A DNA stretch of 64,000 nucleotides from Arthrobacter sp. SDTb3-6 (GTDB taxonomy: Bacteria > Actinomycetota > Actinomycetes > Actinomycetales > Micrococcaceae), in NCBI RefSeq assembly GCF_013376095.1, contig NZ_JAAMFN010000002.1, forward strand, positions 124,001-188,000. The letters are read 5' to 3'. Shown here piece by piece: positions 49,466 to 58,100 of the stretch. The stretch's first letter is position 1. Every line of letters starts with the position of its first letter. The notes beneath the pieces were generated by a model. The model made no database searches. It was not told the DNA's origin and worked only from the letters and a program-made list of their open reading frames with translations. A program made the position numbers and the translations under genes.

Positions 49466-51181
49466 ATGCAGAGCTATGTTGGAGTCGGCGTCACCCCCGG
49501 CCGCGTGGTGGGGCCCGTGCGCCTCATGCCGCCGGCCCTGGCCGAGCCGCCCGCCGGGGAACGGCTGCCCGCCGCCGACGGGTCGGGCACCACTCCGGAG
49601 GAGGCTGCCGCCGCCGCGCTGAAGGGCGCGGCGGCCCAGGTCAAGGCCGAGCTGGCGGACCGCGCCTCGCGGGCCTCCGGCGACGGGAAGGCCGTGCTGG
49701 AGGCCACCGCGCAGATGGCCGCCGACCCCATGCTGCTCAAGGCCGCCGTGAAGCTGGTCAACGCCGGCTCCTCGGCGCAGCGGGCCATCTGGGACGCCGG
49801 CAACGACGTCGCGGCCATGCTCACCGGCCTGGGCGGCTACATGGCCGAACGCTCCCACGACGTCCTGGACGTGCGCTCCCGCATCGTCGCCGCCCTGCGC
49901 GGCGTCCCCGCCCCCGTCATCCCGGACTCCGCGGAACCGTTCATCCTGGTGGCGGAGGACCTGGCCCCCGCGGACACCGCCACCCTGGACCCGGCCAAGG
50001 TCATCGCCCTGGTCACGGCCGGCGGCGGGCCCCAGTCCCACACGGCCATCATTGCCCGCAACCTGGGGCTGCCAGCCGTGGTGGCCGCCGCCGGGGTGCA
50101 GGAACTGGCCGAGAACACGGTCGTCTACGTTGACGGGGCCAAGGGCCTGGTCAGCTCCGAGCCCGGCGACGCCGAGCACGCCGCGGCCGCCAAATGGCGG
50201 GAGCAGGCCTCCCTGCTGGACACGTTCGACGGCGTGGGGCAGCTGGGCGACGGCACGCGCCTTGACCTGTTGGCCAACGTGGGCGGCACCAAGGATGCCC
50301 AGGCCGCGGCTGCCGCCGGGGCCCAGGGCGTGGGACTGCTCCGCACCGAGTTTTGCTTCCTGGGCCACGACACCGAGCCCAGCCACGACGAACAGGTGGC
50401 CGCGTACAAGGGCGTGTTTGACGCCTTCCCCGGCAGGAAGGTGGTGGTCAGGACGCTGGACGCCGGCGCGGACAAGCCGCTGCCCTTCCTGACCGACTCC
50501 TCCGAGCCCAACCCCGCACTGGGCGTGCGCGGCTACCGCACGGACACCACCTCCCCCGGGGTGCTGGCCCGGCAGCTGGCCGCCATCGCCGACGCCGCGG
50601 CCGCCTCCGGGGCCAAGGTGTGGGTCATGGCCCCCATGATCGCCACGGCCGCCGAGGCTGCCGCCTTTGCCGCGCTGTGCGCCGATGCCGGGCTTCAGGT
50701 GCCGGGCGTCATGGTGGAGGTCCCCTCCGCCGCGCTCACCTCCCGGCACCTGCTGGACCGGGTCGAATTTGCCAGCCTGGGCACCAACGACCTCACCCAG
50801 TACACCATGGCCGCCGACCGGCAGCTGGGCCCGCTGGCCGCACTCAACGACCCCTGGCAGCCAGCCGTGCTGGCACTGGTCCAGGCCACCGTTGACGGCG
50901 CCGCGGCCCAGGCCTCGGCCGCGGGGACGGCGCCCAAGCCGGTGGGGGTGTGCGGCGAGTCGGCCGCGGACCCGGCCCTCGCCGTCGTCCTGGCCGGCCT
51001 GGGCGTCAGCAGCCTGTCCATGACGGCCCGCGCCCTCCCCGCCGTCAGCGCCGTGCTCCGCTCCGTAACCGCGGCGCAGGCCCGGGAACTGGCGGGCCGG
51101 GCCGTGGCCGCCTCCTCCGCCGCCGAGGCACGCGAACTGGTCCGCGCCGGGCTGCCCGTCCTGGCGGAACTGGGCCTGTAA
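49466..51181 (+). CDS. ptsI: PTS enzyme I (phosphoenolpyruvate-protein phosphotransferase)
   Basis: This 571-residue general PTS enzyme passes phosphate from PEP to HPr. The phospho-His is near residue 192 in GGGPQSHTAIIARNLGLPAV. The PEP-binding region contains GVGLLRTEFCFLG, NPALGVRGYR and SLGTNDLTQYTMAADR, and the active-site Cys is in GVCGESAAD. AAGGAG precedes the ATG, 19 bp after fruA. No ptsH (HPr) follows, although HPr is required, so it must be encoded elsewhere. Confidence 0.95.
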   Translation: MQSYVGVGVTPGRVVGPVRLMPPALAEPPAGERLPAADGSGTTPEEAAAAALKGAAAQVKAELADRASRASGDGKAVLEATAQMAADPMLLKAAVKLVNAGSSAQRAIWDAGNDVAAMLTGLGGYMAERSHDVLDVRSRIVAALRGVPAPVIPDSAEPFILVAEDLAPADTATLDPAKVIALVTAGGGPQSHTAIIARNLGLPAVVAAAGVQELAENTVVYVDGAKGLVSSEPGDAEHAAAAKWREQASLLDTFDGVGQLGDGTRLDLLANVGGTKDAQAAAAAGAQGVGLLRTEFCFLGHDTEPSHDEQVAAYKGVFDAFPGRKVVVRTLDAGADKPLPFLTDSSEPNPALGVRGYRTDTTSPGVLARQLAAIADAAAASGAKVWVMAPMIATAAEAAAFAALCADAGLQVPGVMVEVPSAALTSRHLLDRVEFASLGTNDLTQYTMAADRQLGPLAALNDPWQPAVLALVQATVDGAAAQASAAGTAPKPVGVCGESAADPALAVVLAGLGVSSLSMTARALPAVSAVLRSVTAAQARELAGRAVAASSAAEARELVRAGLPVLAELGL

Positions 51182-51265
51182 ACCCGGCTGAACGGGCGCG
51201 AGCACCCCTGATCGGGTCTGTCGGGACCACGGTTTCGGCAGGCCCGGCCAGCGCGCACAAAACCC

Positions 51266-51295
51266 TTGAAAGAACCCGCTTCCGGGGGCTAGAAT
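51266..51295 (+). promoter_or_regulatory. Promoter of the MHS transporter gene
   Basis: TTGAAA (51266-51271), 18 bp, TAGAAT (51290-51295), giving a leader of about 75 nt. A second TAGAAT (51307-51312) lacks a -35. Confidence 0.65.
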
Positions 51296-51379
51296 GCCCC
51301 GTCTGCTAGAATTGACGGTCTGCCCGTAGCAACGACGCTAAAAGCCGCAAGCAAATGACCTCCGTAGGGAGCTGGACAA

Positions 51380-52975
51380 ATGCCCATGGACCGAAGCATG
51401 ATTCAACCGGAAAAAGGTGTTGAGGACACCGCAGAAGGACCGCAGGCCGCACCCAAAAGGCCCCGCCTGCCAAAACTCAAGCGACGCCGGCTCGACGTCG
51501 GCCACGTCAATGTCGTGGACACGCCAATGCTCAAAAAAGCACTTGGCGGCACCGTGGTCGGCAACACGATGGAATGGTACGACGTCGGCGTGTTCGGCTA
51601 CCTGATCGCCACCATGGGACCGGTGTTCCTGCCCGAGGCCGATCCGGCCGTGCAGACACTGTTCCTGCTGGGCACCTTCGCCGCCACGTTCCTGGCCCGC
51701 CCGCTGGGCGGCGTCGTGTTTGGCTGGCTGGGTGACAGGATCGGCCGGCAGAAGGTGCTGGCCACAACACTGCTGATCATGGCCGCCTCCACGTTTGCCG
51801 TGGGCCTGCTGCCCGGCTACGCCCAGATCGGCATCTGGGCGGCCGTGCTGCTCGTGGTGCTCAAGCTCGTCCAGGGCTTCTCCACCGGCGGCGAGTATGC
51901 CGGCGCCACGACCTTCGTCAGCGAGTACGCCCCTGACAGCCGCCGCGGCTTCTTTGCCAGCATCCTTGACCTGGGCAGCTACCTCGGCTTTGCCATTGGA
52001 GCCGCACTGGTTTCCGTGCTGCAGCTGACCATCGGCCAGGACGCCATGGAACAGTGGGGCTGGCGCCTGCCGTTCCTGGCCGCCGGGCCGCTGGGCGCCA
52101 TTGCCATCTACTTCCGGATGAAGATCGAGGAGTCGCCCCAGTTCCAGGCCACCCTCGACGCCAACGAGGAAAATGCCAAGTCCGCCGCAGCCGGCGACGA
52201 GGACACCGCCAACGGCCCGGTCCGCCTGGTCAAGGTGTACTGGCGCCAGATTGTGCTGGCCATGGTCCTGGTGGCCGCCGCCAACACCGTGGGCTACGCG
52301 CTGACGTCGTACATGCCGACCTACCTGACAGATTCCAAGGGCTACGATCCCGTCCACGGGACGCTGCTGACCATCCCGGTGCTGGTCATCATGGCCCTGT
52401 GCATCCCGCTGACCGGCAGGCTCTCCGACAAGGTGGGCCGCCGCCCCGTCCTCTGGGTGGGTGCGCTGAGCACCGTGGTGCTGTCCCTGCCTGCCTTCAT
52501 GCTGATCGGCGTCGGCGCGATCTGGTCAACGCTCCTGGGCCTGGCCCTGATCGCCTTCCCGGTGACGTTCTACGTGGCCAACCTGGCCTCCTCGCTGCCC
52601 GCCCTGTTCCCCACCTCCAGCCGCTATGGCGGAATGGGCATTGCCTACAACTTCGCCGTGGCCATCTTTGGCGGCACCGCACCGTTCATCATCCAGGGCC
52701 TGATCACGCTGAGCGGCAATGACATGATGCCGGCCTATTACCTGATGTTCACCTCCGCCATCGGCGCGGTGGCCATCTACTTCCTGCGCGAATCGGCCCA
52801 GAAGCCGCTGCCCGGTTCGATGCCAAGCGTGGCAACCATCGAGGAGGCGCAGGAACTGGTGGCCACGCAGGATGAGAACCCGCTGCTGGACATGGACTAC
52901 CTGCCGTTCGACGACTCCTACGAGCCGGCCACGCCGGGCACGGGCATTCCGATCACGGTGGGCCGCCCGGAATAG
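51380..52975 (+). CDS. MFS transporter, metabolite:H+ symporter (ProP-like)
   Basis: This 531-residue, 12-TM MHS-family transporter has GTVVGNTMEWYDVGVFGYLI at TM1 and GWLGDRIGRQKVL in the loop 2-3 motif. It also has QGFSTGGEYAGATTFVSEYAPDSRRGF and GRLSDKVGRRPVLW. ProP members import proline, glycine betaine or ectoine; others take organic acids. It has a basic N-terminal extension of about 50 residues and an acidic C-terminal tail, as osmosensing ProP types do, but the substrate is not proven. AGGGAG precedes the ATG. Confidence 0.88.
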   Translation: MPMDRSMIQPEKGVEDTAEGPQAAPKRPRLPKLKRRRLDVGHVNVVDTPMLKKALGGTVVGNTMEWYDVGVFGYLIATMGPVFLPEADPAVQTLFLLGTFAATFLARPLGGVVFGWLGDRIGRQKVLATTLLIMAASTFAVGLLPGYAQIGIWAAVLLVVLKLVQGFSTGGEYAGATTFVSEYAPDSRRGFFASILDLGSYLGFAIGAALVSVLQLTIGQDAMEQWGWRLPFLAAGPLGAIAIYFRMKIEESPQFQATLDANEENAKSAAAGDEDTANGPVRLVKVYWRQIVLAMVLVAAANTVGYALTSYMPTYLTDSKGYDPVHGTLLTIPVLVIMALCIPLTGRLSDKVGRRPVLWVGALSTVVLSLPAFMLIGVGAIWSTLLGLALIAFPVTFYVANLASSLPALFPTSSRYGGMGIAYNFAVAIFGGTAPFIIQGLITLSGNDMMPAYYLMFTSAIGAVAIYFLRESAQKPLPGSMPSVATIEEAQELVATQDENPLLDMDYLPFDDSYEPATPGTGIPITVGRPE

Positions 52976-53057
52976 GGCGCCTGCCGCCCCCGCAAAAACC
53001 CCGCGGGATGCCGCCCCCGGGATGCCGTGGAGGCCGGTTCGGCCTCCACGGACACGG

Positions 53058-53816
53058 CTACCGGCCGCGGTTCCCGGCGGCCGCCGCCACCCGGTCCGGG
53101 ACCAGGCGGCTGAGCGCGATGAGCGTGGAGTATCGCCGTGAGGGGATGGACACCGACTTGCCGCGGGCGGAGTCGGCCAGGCCTTCGCGCACCACCGGTT
53201 CCGGGTCCAGCCACATCCACTTCGGGATGCGCCCCATGTTGGCACCCATCCGCTGGTGGAATTCCGTGTGTACAAAGCCCGGGCAGACCGCCGTCACGTG
53301 GACGCCGCGCGGCCCGTACCGCAGGTTCGCGAAGCGGCTGAAACTGATGACCCACGCCTTGGCCGCACCGTAGGAGCCTCGCGGGATGAACCCTGCCACG
53401 CTCGCCACGTTGATGATCCGACCGCTGCCGCGTTCCAGCATCCCCTCAAGGGCCGCGTGCATCAGCTGCATGGGCGTGCGCACCAGGATCCGCAGCTGGT
53501 CCGTCTCCTCCTTCACGCTGCTGTGCTCAAACGCCGTCACCAGGCCAAAGCCGGCGTTGTTCACCAGCACGCCGACGGGCCGGGCGCGGTCCGCCAGCCG
53601 GGCACCCACGCGGGCAACGCCGTCGTCCGTCAACAGGTCCGCGGGCAGGACCTCCACGTCCACGCCAAAGTCCTGGCGCAGGCGGGCCGCCTTCGCCTCG
53701 AGCCGGGCAACGTCGCGTGCCACCAGGACCAGGCTGTGCCGGGAGCGGGCCAGCTGCTGGGCAAATTCCGCCCCCAGCCCGGATGTGGCTCCCGTGATGA
53801 GCGCGGTGGGCGGCAC
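53058..53816 (-). CDS. Short-chain dehydrogenase/reductase
   Basis: This 252-residue SDR has the NAD(P) motif ALITGATSGLGAEFAQQLA, NNAGFGLV, the catalytic Ser in INVASVAGF, and YxxxK as SYGAAKAWVISFSR. Its GTG immediately follows the TAG of the upstream acetyltransferase gene. Substrate unknown. Confidence 0.9.
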   Translation of the reverse strand: MPPTALITGATSGLGAEFAQQLARSRHSLVLVARDVARLEAKAARLRQDFGVDVEVLPADLLTDDGVARVGARLADRARPVGVLVNNAGFGLVTAFEHSSVKEETDQLRILVRTPMQLMHAALEGMLERGSGRIINVASVAGFIPRGSYGAAKAWVISFSRFANLRYGPRGVHVTAVCPGFVHTEFHQRMGANMGRIPKWMWLDPEPVVREGLADSARGKSVSIPSRRYSTLIALSRLVPDRVAAAAGNRGR

Positions 53817-54152
53817 CTACAGCTCGGCGGGGAGGTCGGTGTACTGCGCGTAAAGATCCGGGTTCTTCTCCACGAACCGGGCCACGTACGGGCAGTGCGG
53901 AATGATGCGCTTGCCCGAGGCCACCACGTCGTCAAGCGCGTAGCGCACCAGCACCTTCGCCAGGCCGCGGCCGTCGAAGCCGGGCTGGGTTTCGGTGTGG
54001 ATGAGGTCGATGTGCCCGGGCAGCTCGCGGAACATGATGATGACGGCCAGTTCCGCGCCAACGTGCAGCTCGTAACGGTGCCGCGCATCGTTGCGGACCA
54101 TGGTCACATCTGCTTCAAATGCGTCGCCGCGCCCGGCAGTTTCATCGCTCAT
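53817..54152 (-). CDS. Small GNAT-like acetyltransferase (YjdJ type)
   Basis: This 111-residue protein resembles the short N-acetyltransferase group (PF14542 type): YELHVGAELAVIIMFRELPG, HTETQPGFDGRGLAKVLVRYALDD, IPHCPYVARFVEKNPD. The conserved acetyl-CoA loop is GFDGRGLAKVL. It is coupled to the SDR gene with no gap. The start ATG is at 54152. Confidence 0.85.
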   Translation of the reverse strand: MSDETAGRGDAFEADVTMVRNDARHRYELHVGAELAVIIMFRELPGHIDLIHTETQPGFDGRGLAKVLVRYALDDVVASGKRIIPHCPYVARFVEKNPDLYAQYTDLPAEL

Positions 54153-54194
54153 GAACTGAGCTTGGCACAATGCCGGGACGCTGGCAACAGATCC

Positions 54195-55028
54195 TTAGCC
54201 GGCAGCGCCGCCCTGCCACAGGGCGGTGAACGGGGCACCGGAAACCACCCGGTTCCGGATGCCTTCTGTGACAAACGCCTTGGCCGAGCGGGCCGCTTCC
54301 AACGGCGTGGCACCCTTGGCCAGCTCCGCCGTGACGGCCGCGGCGAGGGAGCACCCGGCCCCGGAGACAGCCACGTCGCCCACCTTCGGGGCGGAGAGGA
54401 CCTCCAGCGTTTCACCGTCAAAGAAAACGTCGACGGCGTCCGCGCCTGACAGCCTCACCCCGCCCTTGGCGAGCACGGCGGCGCCGCTGATCCCGTGGAT
54501 CCTGCGCGCCGCTGCCTTCAGGTCCCCAACGTTGTGGATTTCCATCCCGGAGAGTGATTCCGCCTCGAAGTGGTTGGGCGTGACAAAGGTGGCCAGGGGC
54601 AGGATCTGCGCCTTCAGTGCCTGGTCGGTGTCGAGGGCGTGGCCGGGCTCCTGGCCCTTGCAGATCAGCACCGGGTCCAGCACCACGTTCTTGAAGCCCG
54701 CCCCCTTCAAGGCGGTTTCCACCGTGGTGATGGTGGCGGGGCTGCCCAGCATGCCGATCTTCACCGTCTCCAGCACCGTGGTTGCCCCGGAACCGGCACC
54801 GTACGCTGCGGTGGTGGCTTCCAGCTGGTCCGCGATGACCTGCTGGTCCACCGGCACGAAACGGTGGTTCCAGTTGTCCCGGGGATCAAAGGAGACGATG
54901 CAGGTAAGGTTCACAATGCCGAAGACGCCCAGCTCCTGGAACGTCTTCAGGTCGGCCTGGGCGCCGGCGCCGCCGGTCGCCTCGGAGCCGGCAATGGCCA
55001 GGGCAAGGGCGGGTGCTGTTGAAGTCAT
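54195..55028 (-). CDS. pdxK: Pyridoxine kinase, ThiD-family
   Basis: This 277-residue ribokinase-fold enzyme most resembles the ThiD-like pyridoxine kinases of Gram-positive bacteria. Visible are IAGSEATGGAGAQADLKTFQELG, the NWNH motif, VVLDPVLICKG, TPNHFEAESLSGM, and the active-site GAGC (VSGAGCSLAAAVTAELAKGA), with Cys where ThiD-like kinases of this type have it. It phosphorylates B6 vitamers, though an HMP-phosphate kinase (ThiD) role cannot be excluded. There is no thi cluster around it. ATG 55028 is the start. Confidence 0.78.
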   Translation of the reverse strand: MTSTAPALALAIAGSEATGGAGAQADLKTFQELGVFGIVNLTCIVSFDPRDNWNHRFVPVDQQVIADQLEATTAAYGAGSGATTVLETVKIGMLGSPATITTVETALKGAGFKNVVLDPVLICKGQEPGHALDTDQALKAQILPLATFVTPNHFEAESLSGMEIHNVGDLKAAARRIHGISGAAVLAKGGVRLSGADAVDVFFDGETLEVLSAPKVGDVAVSGAGCSLAAAVTAELAKGATPLEAARSAKAFVTEGIRNRVVSGAPFTALWQGGAAG

Positions 55029-55177
55029 GTCTCCATCCTGCCATCCGGGGCGGAAGAAGGCCCGGCAGCGGCCACTACCTCCATGACTTGCCATGACGGG
55101 CCATGTGGGTGCCTCCCCGTAGCATCGGCAGTTAACAGCACAGCGGAACCACTTCACCGCAAGCAAGGAGCACCGGA

Positions 55178-56218
55178 ATGAAACGCAAGGCACCGTACTC
55201 GCAGCATGCACAGACCATGCTACGCACCACCCATGTCCTGTGGGGAGCAATACTGGACGCACTGGCGTTGTTCTTCCTTGTCCTCGGCCTGGGCGGCAGC
55301 TCCGCCGGGTGGCTTGTCCCTGCCGTGATTCTGGCCGCCATCGGCGTCCCCGTGCTGCTGACGGGCCTCAACGCCCGGCGCAGGGCAATGGCCTTCAATG
55401 AAACTGATTTTACGTACTCGCGCAGAATCGACGAGGAACTCTCAGCGCTGTCCATCCGCCCGCACGAATCGGCCTTCGGCACGGACTCCTCCTGCGTGAG
55501 CGTCCACGCCGCCAGCGTCGTTGAACTGGAACGCCATTTCGACCAGGAAACCTCCGGGGCCATCGTCGGCGGCCTGGAGCATGCCATGAAGATGTTCGCC
55601 CGCTCCACCAGCGTCGGCGCCGGGCACCTTGCCGGGTCCGGGAACATGATTGCCGGCAACGCCGCCACCATGCGGGGGTTCATCAACGGCGTTTCCAACG
55701 CCCACCTCACCATGAGCAGCACCACGCGCTCCAACCTCCTCGGGGACGCCTTGTTTTCGGTGCTGGAATTCACCGGCAGGGACGGCCACTCCGACACCAT
55801 GCGCCTGGTCTCAATGTCGGGGCCCGCCGCAACGCAGTGGATGGGAGACCTCATCCAATGCGTCAGCCAATCCCTGGGCGGCCCTGCCACCCATGCGGGC
55901 CAGGCGGTGGCGCAGTGGATCCAGCCGCTGGTGGGCAACTACACGCCCCGGGACATCGCCTACACCACCGACCGGCTCAAGGCGATGGAGCGCCACCAGG
56001 ACATGACCCTGCAGGTGGCGTCGGGGCAGCTGGTGGGCCGCAACGCCATGCTGGCCACCGAGATCCAATTCTCCGGCGGCACCGTCACCCGGTTGTTCCC
56101 GCACAAGTTCCCGACGATGTTCGGCGACTGCATCGGCCGGGCCACCAGGACCGCGCTCGAGCTGCCCGGGGCCGCCGTTGCGGCCGCCGTCAACGCCGGC
56201 GGCACGCCGCACCCCTGA
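55178..56218 (+). CDS. Unrecognised membrane protein
   Basis: This 346-residue protein has two adjacent TM helices near the N-terminus (LWGAILDALALFFLVLGLGG and AGWLVPAVILAAIGVPVLLT), a basic motif NARRRAMAFN, then a large soluble domain without recognised motifs, rich in Gly/Ser/Met/His. AAGGAG lies 8 nt upstream. The reading frame is long and codon use is normal, so it is real. I cannot name a family. Confidence 0.75.
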   Translation: MKRKAPYSQHAQTMLRTTHVLWGAILDALALFFLVLGLGGSSAGWLVPAVILAAIGVPVLLTGLNARRRAMAFNETDFTYSRRIDEELSALSIRPHESAFGTDSSCVSVHAASVVELERHFDQETSGAIVGGLEHAMKMFARSTSVGAGHLAGSGNMIAGNAATMRGFINGVSNAHLTMSSTTRSNLLGDALFSVLEFTGRDGHSDTMRLVSMSGPAATQWMGDLIQCVSQSLGGPATHAGQAVAQWIQPLVGNYTPRDIAYTTDRLKAMERHQDMTLQVASGQLVGRNAMLATEIQFSGGTVTRLFPHKFPTMFGDCIGRATRTALELPGAAVAAAVNAGGTPHP

Positions 56219-56292
56219 CGCGCGGCCGGGCGCGCCTGTGCTTCCTGCCGGGCCGGGAGGGTGCCACGGCGCGTGTTGGGGCGCGCCGGGCA

Positions 56293-56334
56293 TAAAAAAT
56301 CCCCGCCCCTGCCGTGCAGGAACGGGGATTTTTG
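56293..56334 (-). terminator. Terminator of tRNA-Lys
   Basis: Minus-strand stem starting with CCCCG, pairing TTCCTGC-acg-GCAGGGG internally (with G-U pairs), then a T-run. It lies just after tRNA-Lys. Confidence 0.85.
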
Positions 56335-56338
56335 TACT

Positions 56339-56414
56339 TGGTGGGCCCTGCGGGGCTCGAACCCGCGACCCACGGATTAAAAGTCCGATGCTCTACCAAC
56401 TGAGCTAAAGGCCC
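56339..56414 (-). tRNA. tRNA-Lys (TTT)
   Basis: This 76-nt tRNA includes encoded CCA. Acceptor GGGCCTT pairs with AGGGCCC (one G-U), and the anticodon loop CTTTTAA gives TTT. It is a single gene on the minus strand. The 56415-56661 region upstream holds no gene and presumably carries its promoter. Confidence 0.97.
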
Positions 56415-56649
56415 GACCTGTTGACAACCTTCCCGCAGAAGGAAAAGTTCTCGGAATTCAGACTACCGCACGGCATGCGCCGGAATGCAATTTCGGCCGG
56501 GAATCCGGCGTGGAACGCATCCCGGACGCCCGTTCGGGCCCCCTCCGCGCCCGGGCCGGCGGCACGCTCCGCCGCCTCGGCGGCCCGGCACCGGACATTG
56601 GTTGGACGGCCGCCCGGGCCGCTTCCTCGACCGCGCCGCGCAGCTGGCG

Positions 56650-56661
56650 TAGTGTCAGATC
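56650..56661 (+). promoter_or_regulatory. Leaderless -10 box
   Basis: TAGTGT (56650-56655), 6 nt, then ATG at 56662. CTCGAC (56626-56631) at 18-bp spacing could be a weak -35. Confidence 0.4.
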
Positions 56662-57309
56662 ATGAACGATGGACCAGGCAACCGAGCACCCCGACCGCAC
56701 AAGCCACTGCCGTTTGCACCGGCAGACTTTGAGCCGTTCGCCGGCGGGACGGACCCGGCCCGCGTGTCCGAGGCGGCGCACCTTGCCGCCCGCGCGCTGG
56801 TCCGCGGCGGCCGGGAGAGCAACGACCCCGCCATCACCAAACGGCTGGTCAAGCTCGCTGACCGCCAGGGCCTGGAGGCCATTGCGGAGATGTGGGCCGC
56901 CAGCCCTGCCGGTTCCCTGCCCGGCGCCCTGTGGCGCCTCTATGCCCTGCGCGCCGCCACGCTGCGGGACCCGGAAGGCATCAGCGTCTTCTTCCGGGCC
57001 GGCCAGCACCGGGCGCAGGTTGCCAACGCCGTGGCCGGCGTCGCGGAGCCGCCCGGCGCGGAGGAAATCACCACCATGGCCGACGCCATCCTCTCCGGCG
57101 CGTTCGACGGCGACTTCGACGTGGCGCTGGAACGCTCCGCCGCGTTTTGCCGGGTGGTGGCGCTGGGACAGGCCGCCGTCGCCGTCGACCGGAAGGCCGC
57201 ACATCCGGAGCACGCCCTGTCCCTGAACAAGAAGGCGCACCAGCTGGTGCGCACGGCCGAGGACCTCGAAGGCGCGGCCGTGGCGTGGCGGAAGGGCGAA
57301 CTGGACTAA
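56662..57309 (+). CDS. Conserved hypothetical actinobacterial protein
   Basis: This 215-residue, mostly helical protein starts NDGPGNRAPRPHKPLPFAPA and contains AAHLAARALVRGGRESNDPA, ISVFFRAGQHRAQVANAVAG and AHPEHALSLNKKAHQLVRTA. It is cytosolic, with no known motif. Its probable leaderless start and position before the phosphate transporter pair suggest nothing specific. I do not recognise a family. Confidence 0.75.
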   Translation: MNDGPGNRAPRPHKPLPFAPADFEPFAGGTDPARVSEAAHLAARALVRGGRESNDPAITKRLVKLADRQGLEAIAEMWAASPAGSLPGALWRLYALRAATLRDPEGISVFFRAGQHRAQVANAVAGVAEPPGAEEITTMADAILSGAFDGDFDVALERSAAFCRVVALGQAAVAVDRKAAHPEHALSLNKKAHQLVRTAEDLEGAAVAWRKGELD

Positions 57310-57356
57310 GGGCGCCCACGGCGTCCGGTTGACAGCAGGGACGCAACGTAGAACAC

Positions 57357-57454
57357 TAAAAGTGGTGTCGAACCGCGGAACCCCCGGGCTCCATTTTATA
57401 GCCGCTTCGAGCGGCCCAGTGCCGAGAGGCGCTCCCGGTTCGACACCACTTTTA
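57357..57454. repeat. 98-bp inverted-repeat element
   Basis: Perfect 19-bp arms (57357-57375 and 57436-57454) enclose a 60-bp core that holds a GCCGC-ttcga-GCGGC hairpin (57401-57415). The right arm ends CCACTTTTA and is followed by TTTATG-cccc-CATAAA. It could be a large terminator, a structured RNA or a non-autonomous mobile element (MITE-like). No flanking duplication is obvious. Confidence 0.7.
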
Positions 57455-57480
57455 TGCCCCCATAAACAAAGGCCCCAAAC

Positions 57481-58098
57481 GTGAAGTTGCGCCTCTTCCC
57501 CCGTGAAAGTGCCGGTCTGGACAGCCTTGCACTCATGGCGGAGCAACTCGTCGCGGGCACCCAGACCCTGGCCGAACTGCTCGGCGCGCGCCGCGGCGAC
57601 TTCCCCGCCCTCGCCGAAACCATGCGCCAGCACGAAGGCACCGCCACCGCCGCGTTTTCGACCCTGCTGACCACCATGCGCACCAGCTTCATCAACCCGC
57701 TCCCCCGCGAAGACCTGTACGCCCTGGGCCGGCTGCTGCACGAGGCGTGCGAGATGCTCACGGGCGCGGCCGAACTCGTTGAGCTGTACACGCTCGAGCG
57801 CATCCCGCCCCGCGGCGCGGACGTGCTGGAGATCCTGTCCCGCCAGGCCGAGCTGACGGCGTCGGCCATGAAGGCGTTGAACGATCTCGACTCGCTCGAG
57901 GACTACTGGCTGGAAATCCTGCGCCTGGCCAAGCGCGCGGACCACACGCACCGCATCCTGGTGGCCGAGCTGCTGGAGAACCACAGCCCCGCCAGTTTCG
58001 CCAGGTACCGTTCGGTGGCCGACCAGTTTGCCGCGGCCAGCACCAAGATGAAGGCGGTGGCCACGCAGGTGGGCAGCATCATCGTCAAGGAATCCTGA
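57481..58098 (+). CDS. DUF47/PhoU-like regulator of Pit phosphate transporter
   Basis: This 205-residue helical protein of the DUF47 family (LRLFPRESAGLDSLALMAEQLVAG, HEGTATAAFSTLLTTMRTSFINPLPREDLYALGR) resembles PhoU repeats. Such proteins always accompany Pit transporters and are thought to regulate them. It starts with GTG at 57481, and the Pit gene begins 2 bp after its stop. The 171 bp upstream contain the inverted-repeat element. Confidence 0.9.
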   Translation: MKLRLFPRESAGLDSLALMAEQLVAGTQTLAELLGARRGDFPALAETMRQHEGTATAAFSTLLTTMRTSFINPLPREDLYALGRLLHEACEMLTGAAELVELYTLERIPPRGADVLEILSRQAELTASAMKALNDLDSLEDYWLEILRLAKRADHTHRILVAELLENHSPASFARYRSVADQFAAASTKMKAVATQVGSIIVKES

Positions 58099-58100
58099 CC

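Noticed and set aside
51182-51379. A hidden ptsH gene between ptsI and the MHS transporter.
   Set aside because: No frame of about 85 codons with the HPr histidine motif fits; the space holds a promoter and leader.
57357-57454. The inverted-repeat element called outright as an insertion sequence.
   Set aside because: There is no transposase or clear target duplication, so it is kept only as a repeat of unknown type.
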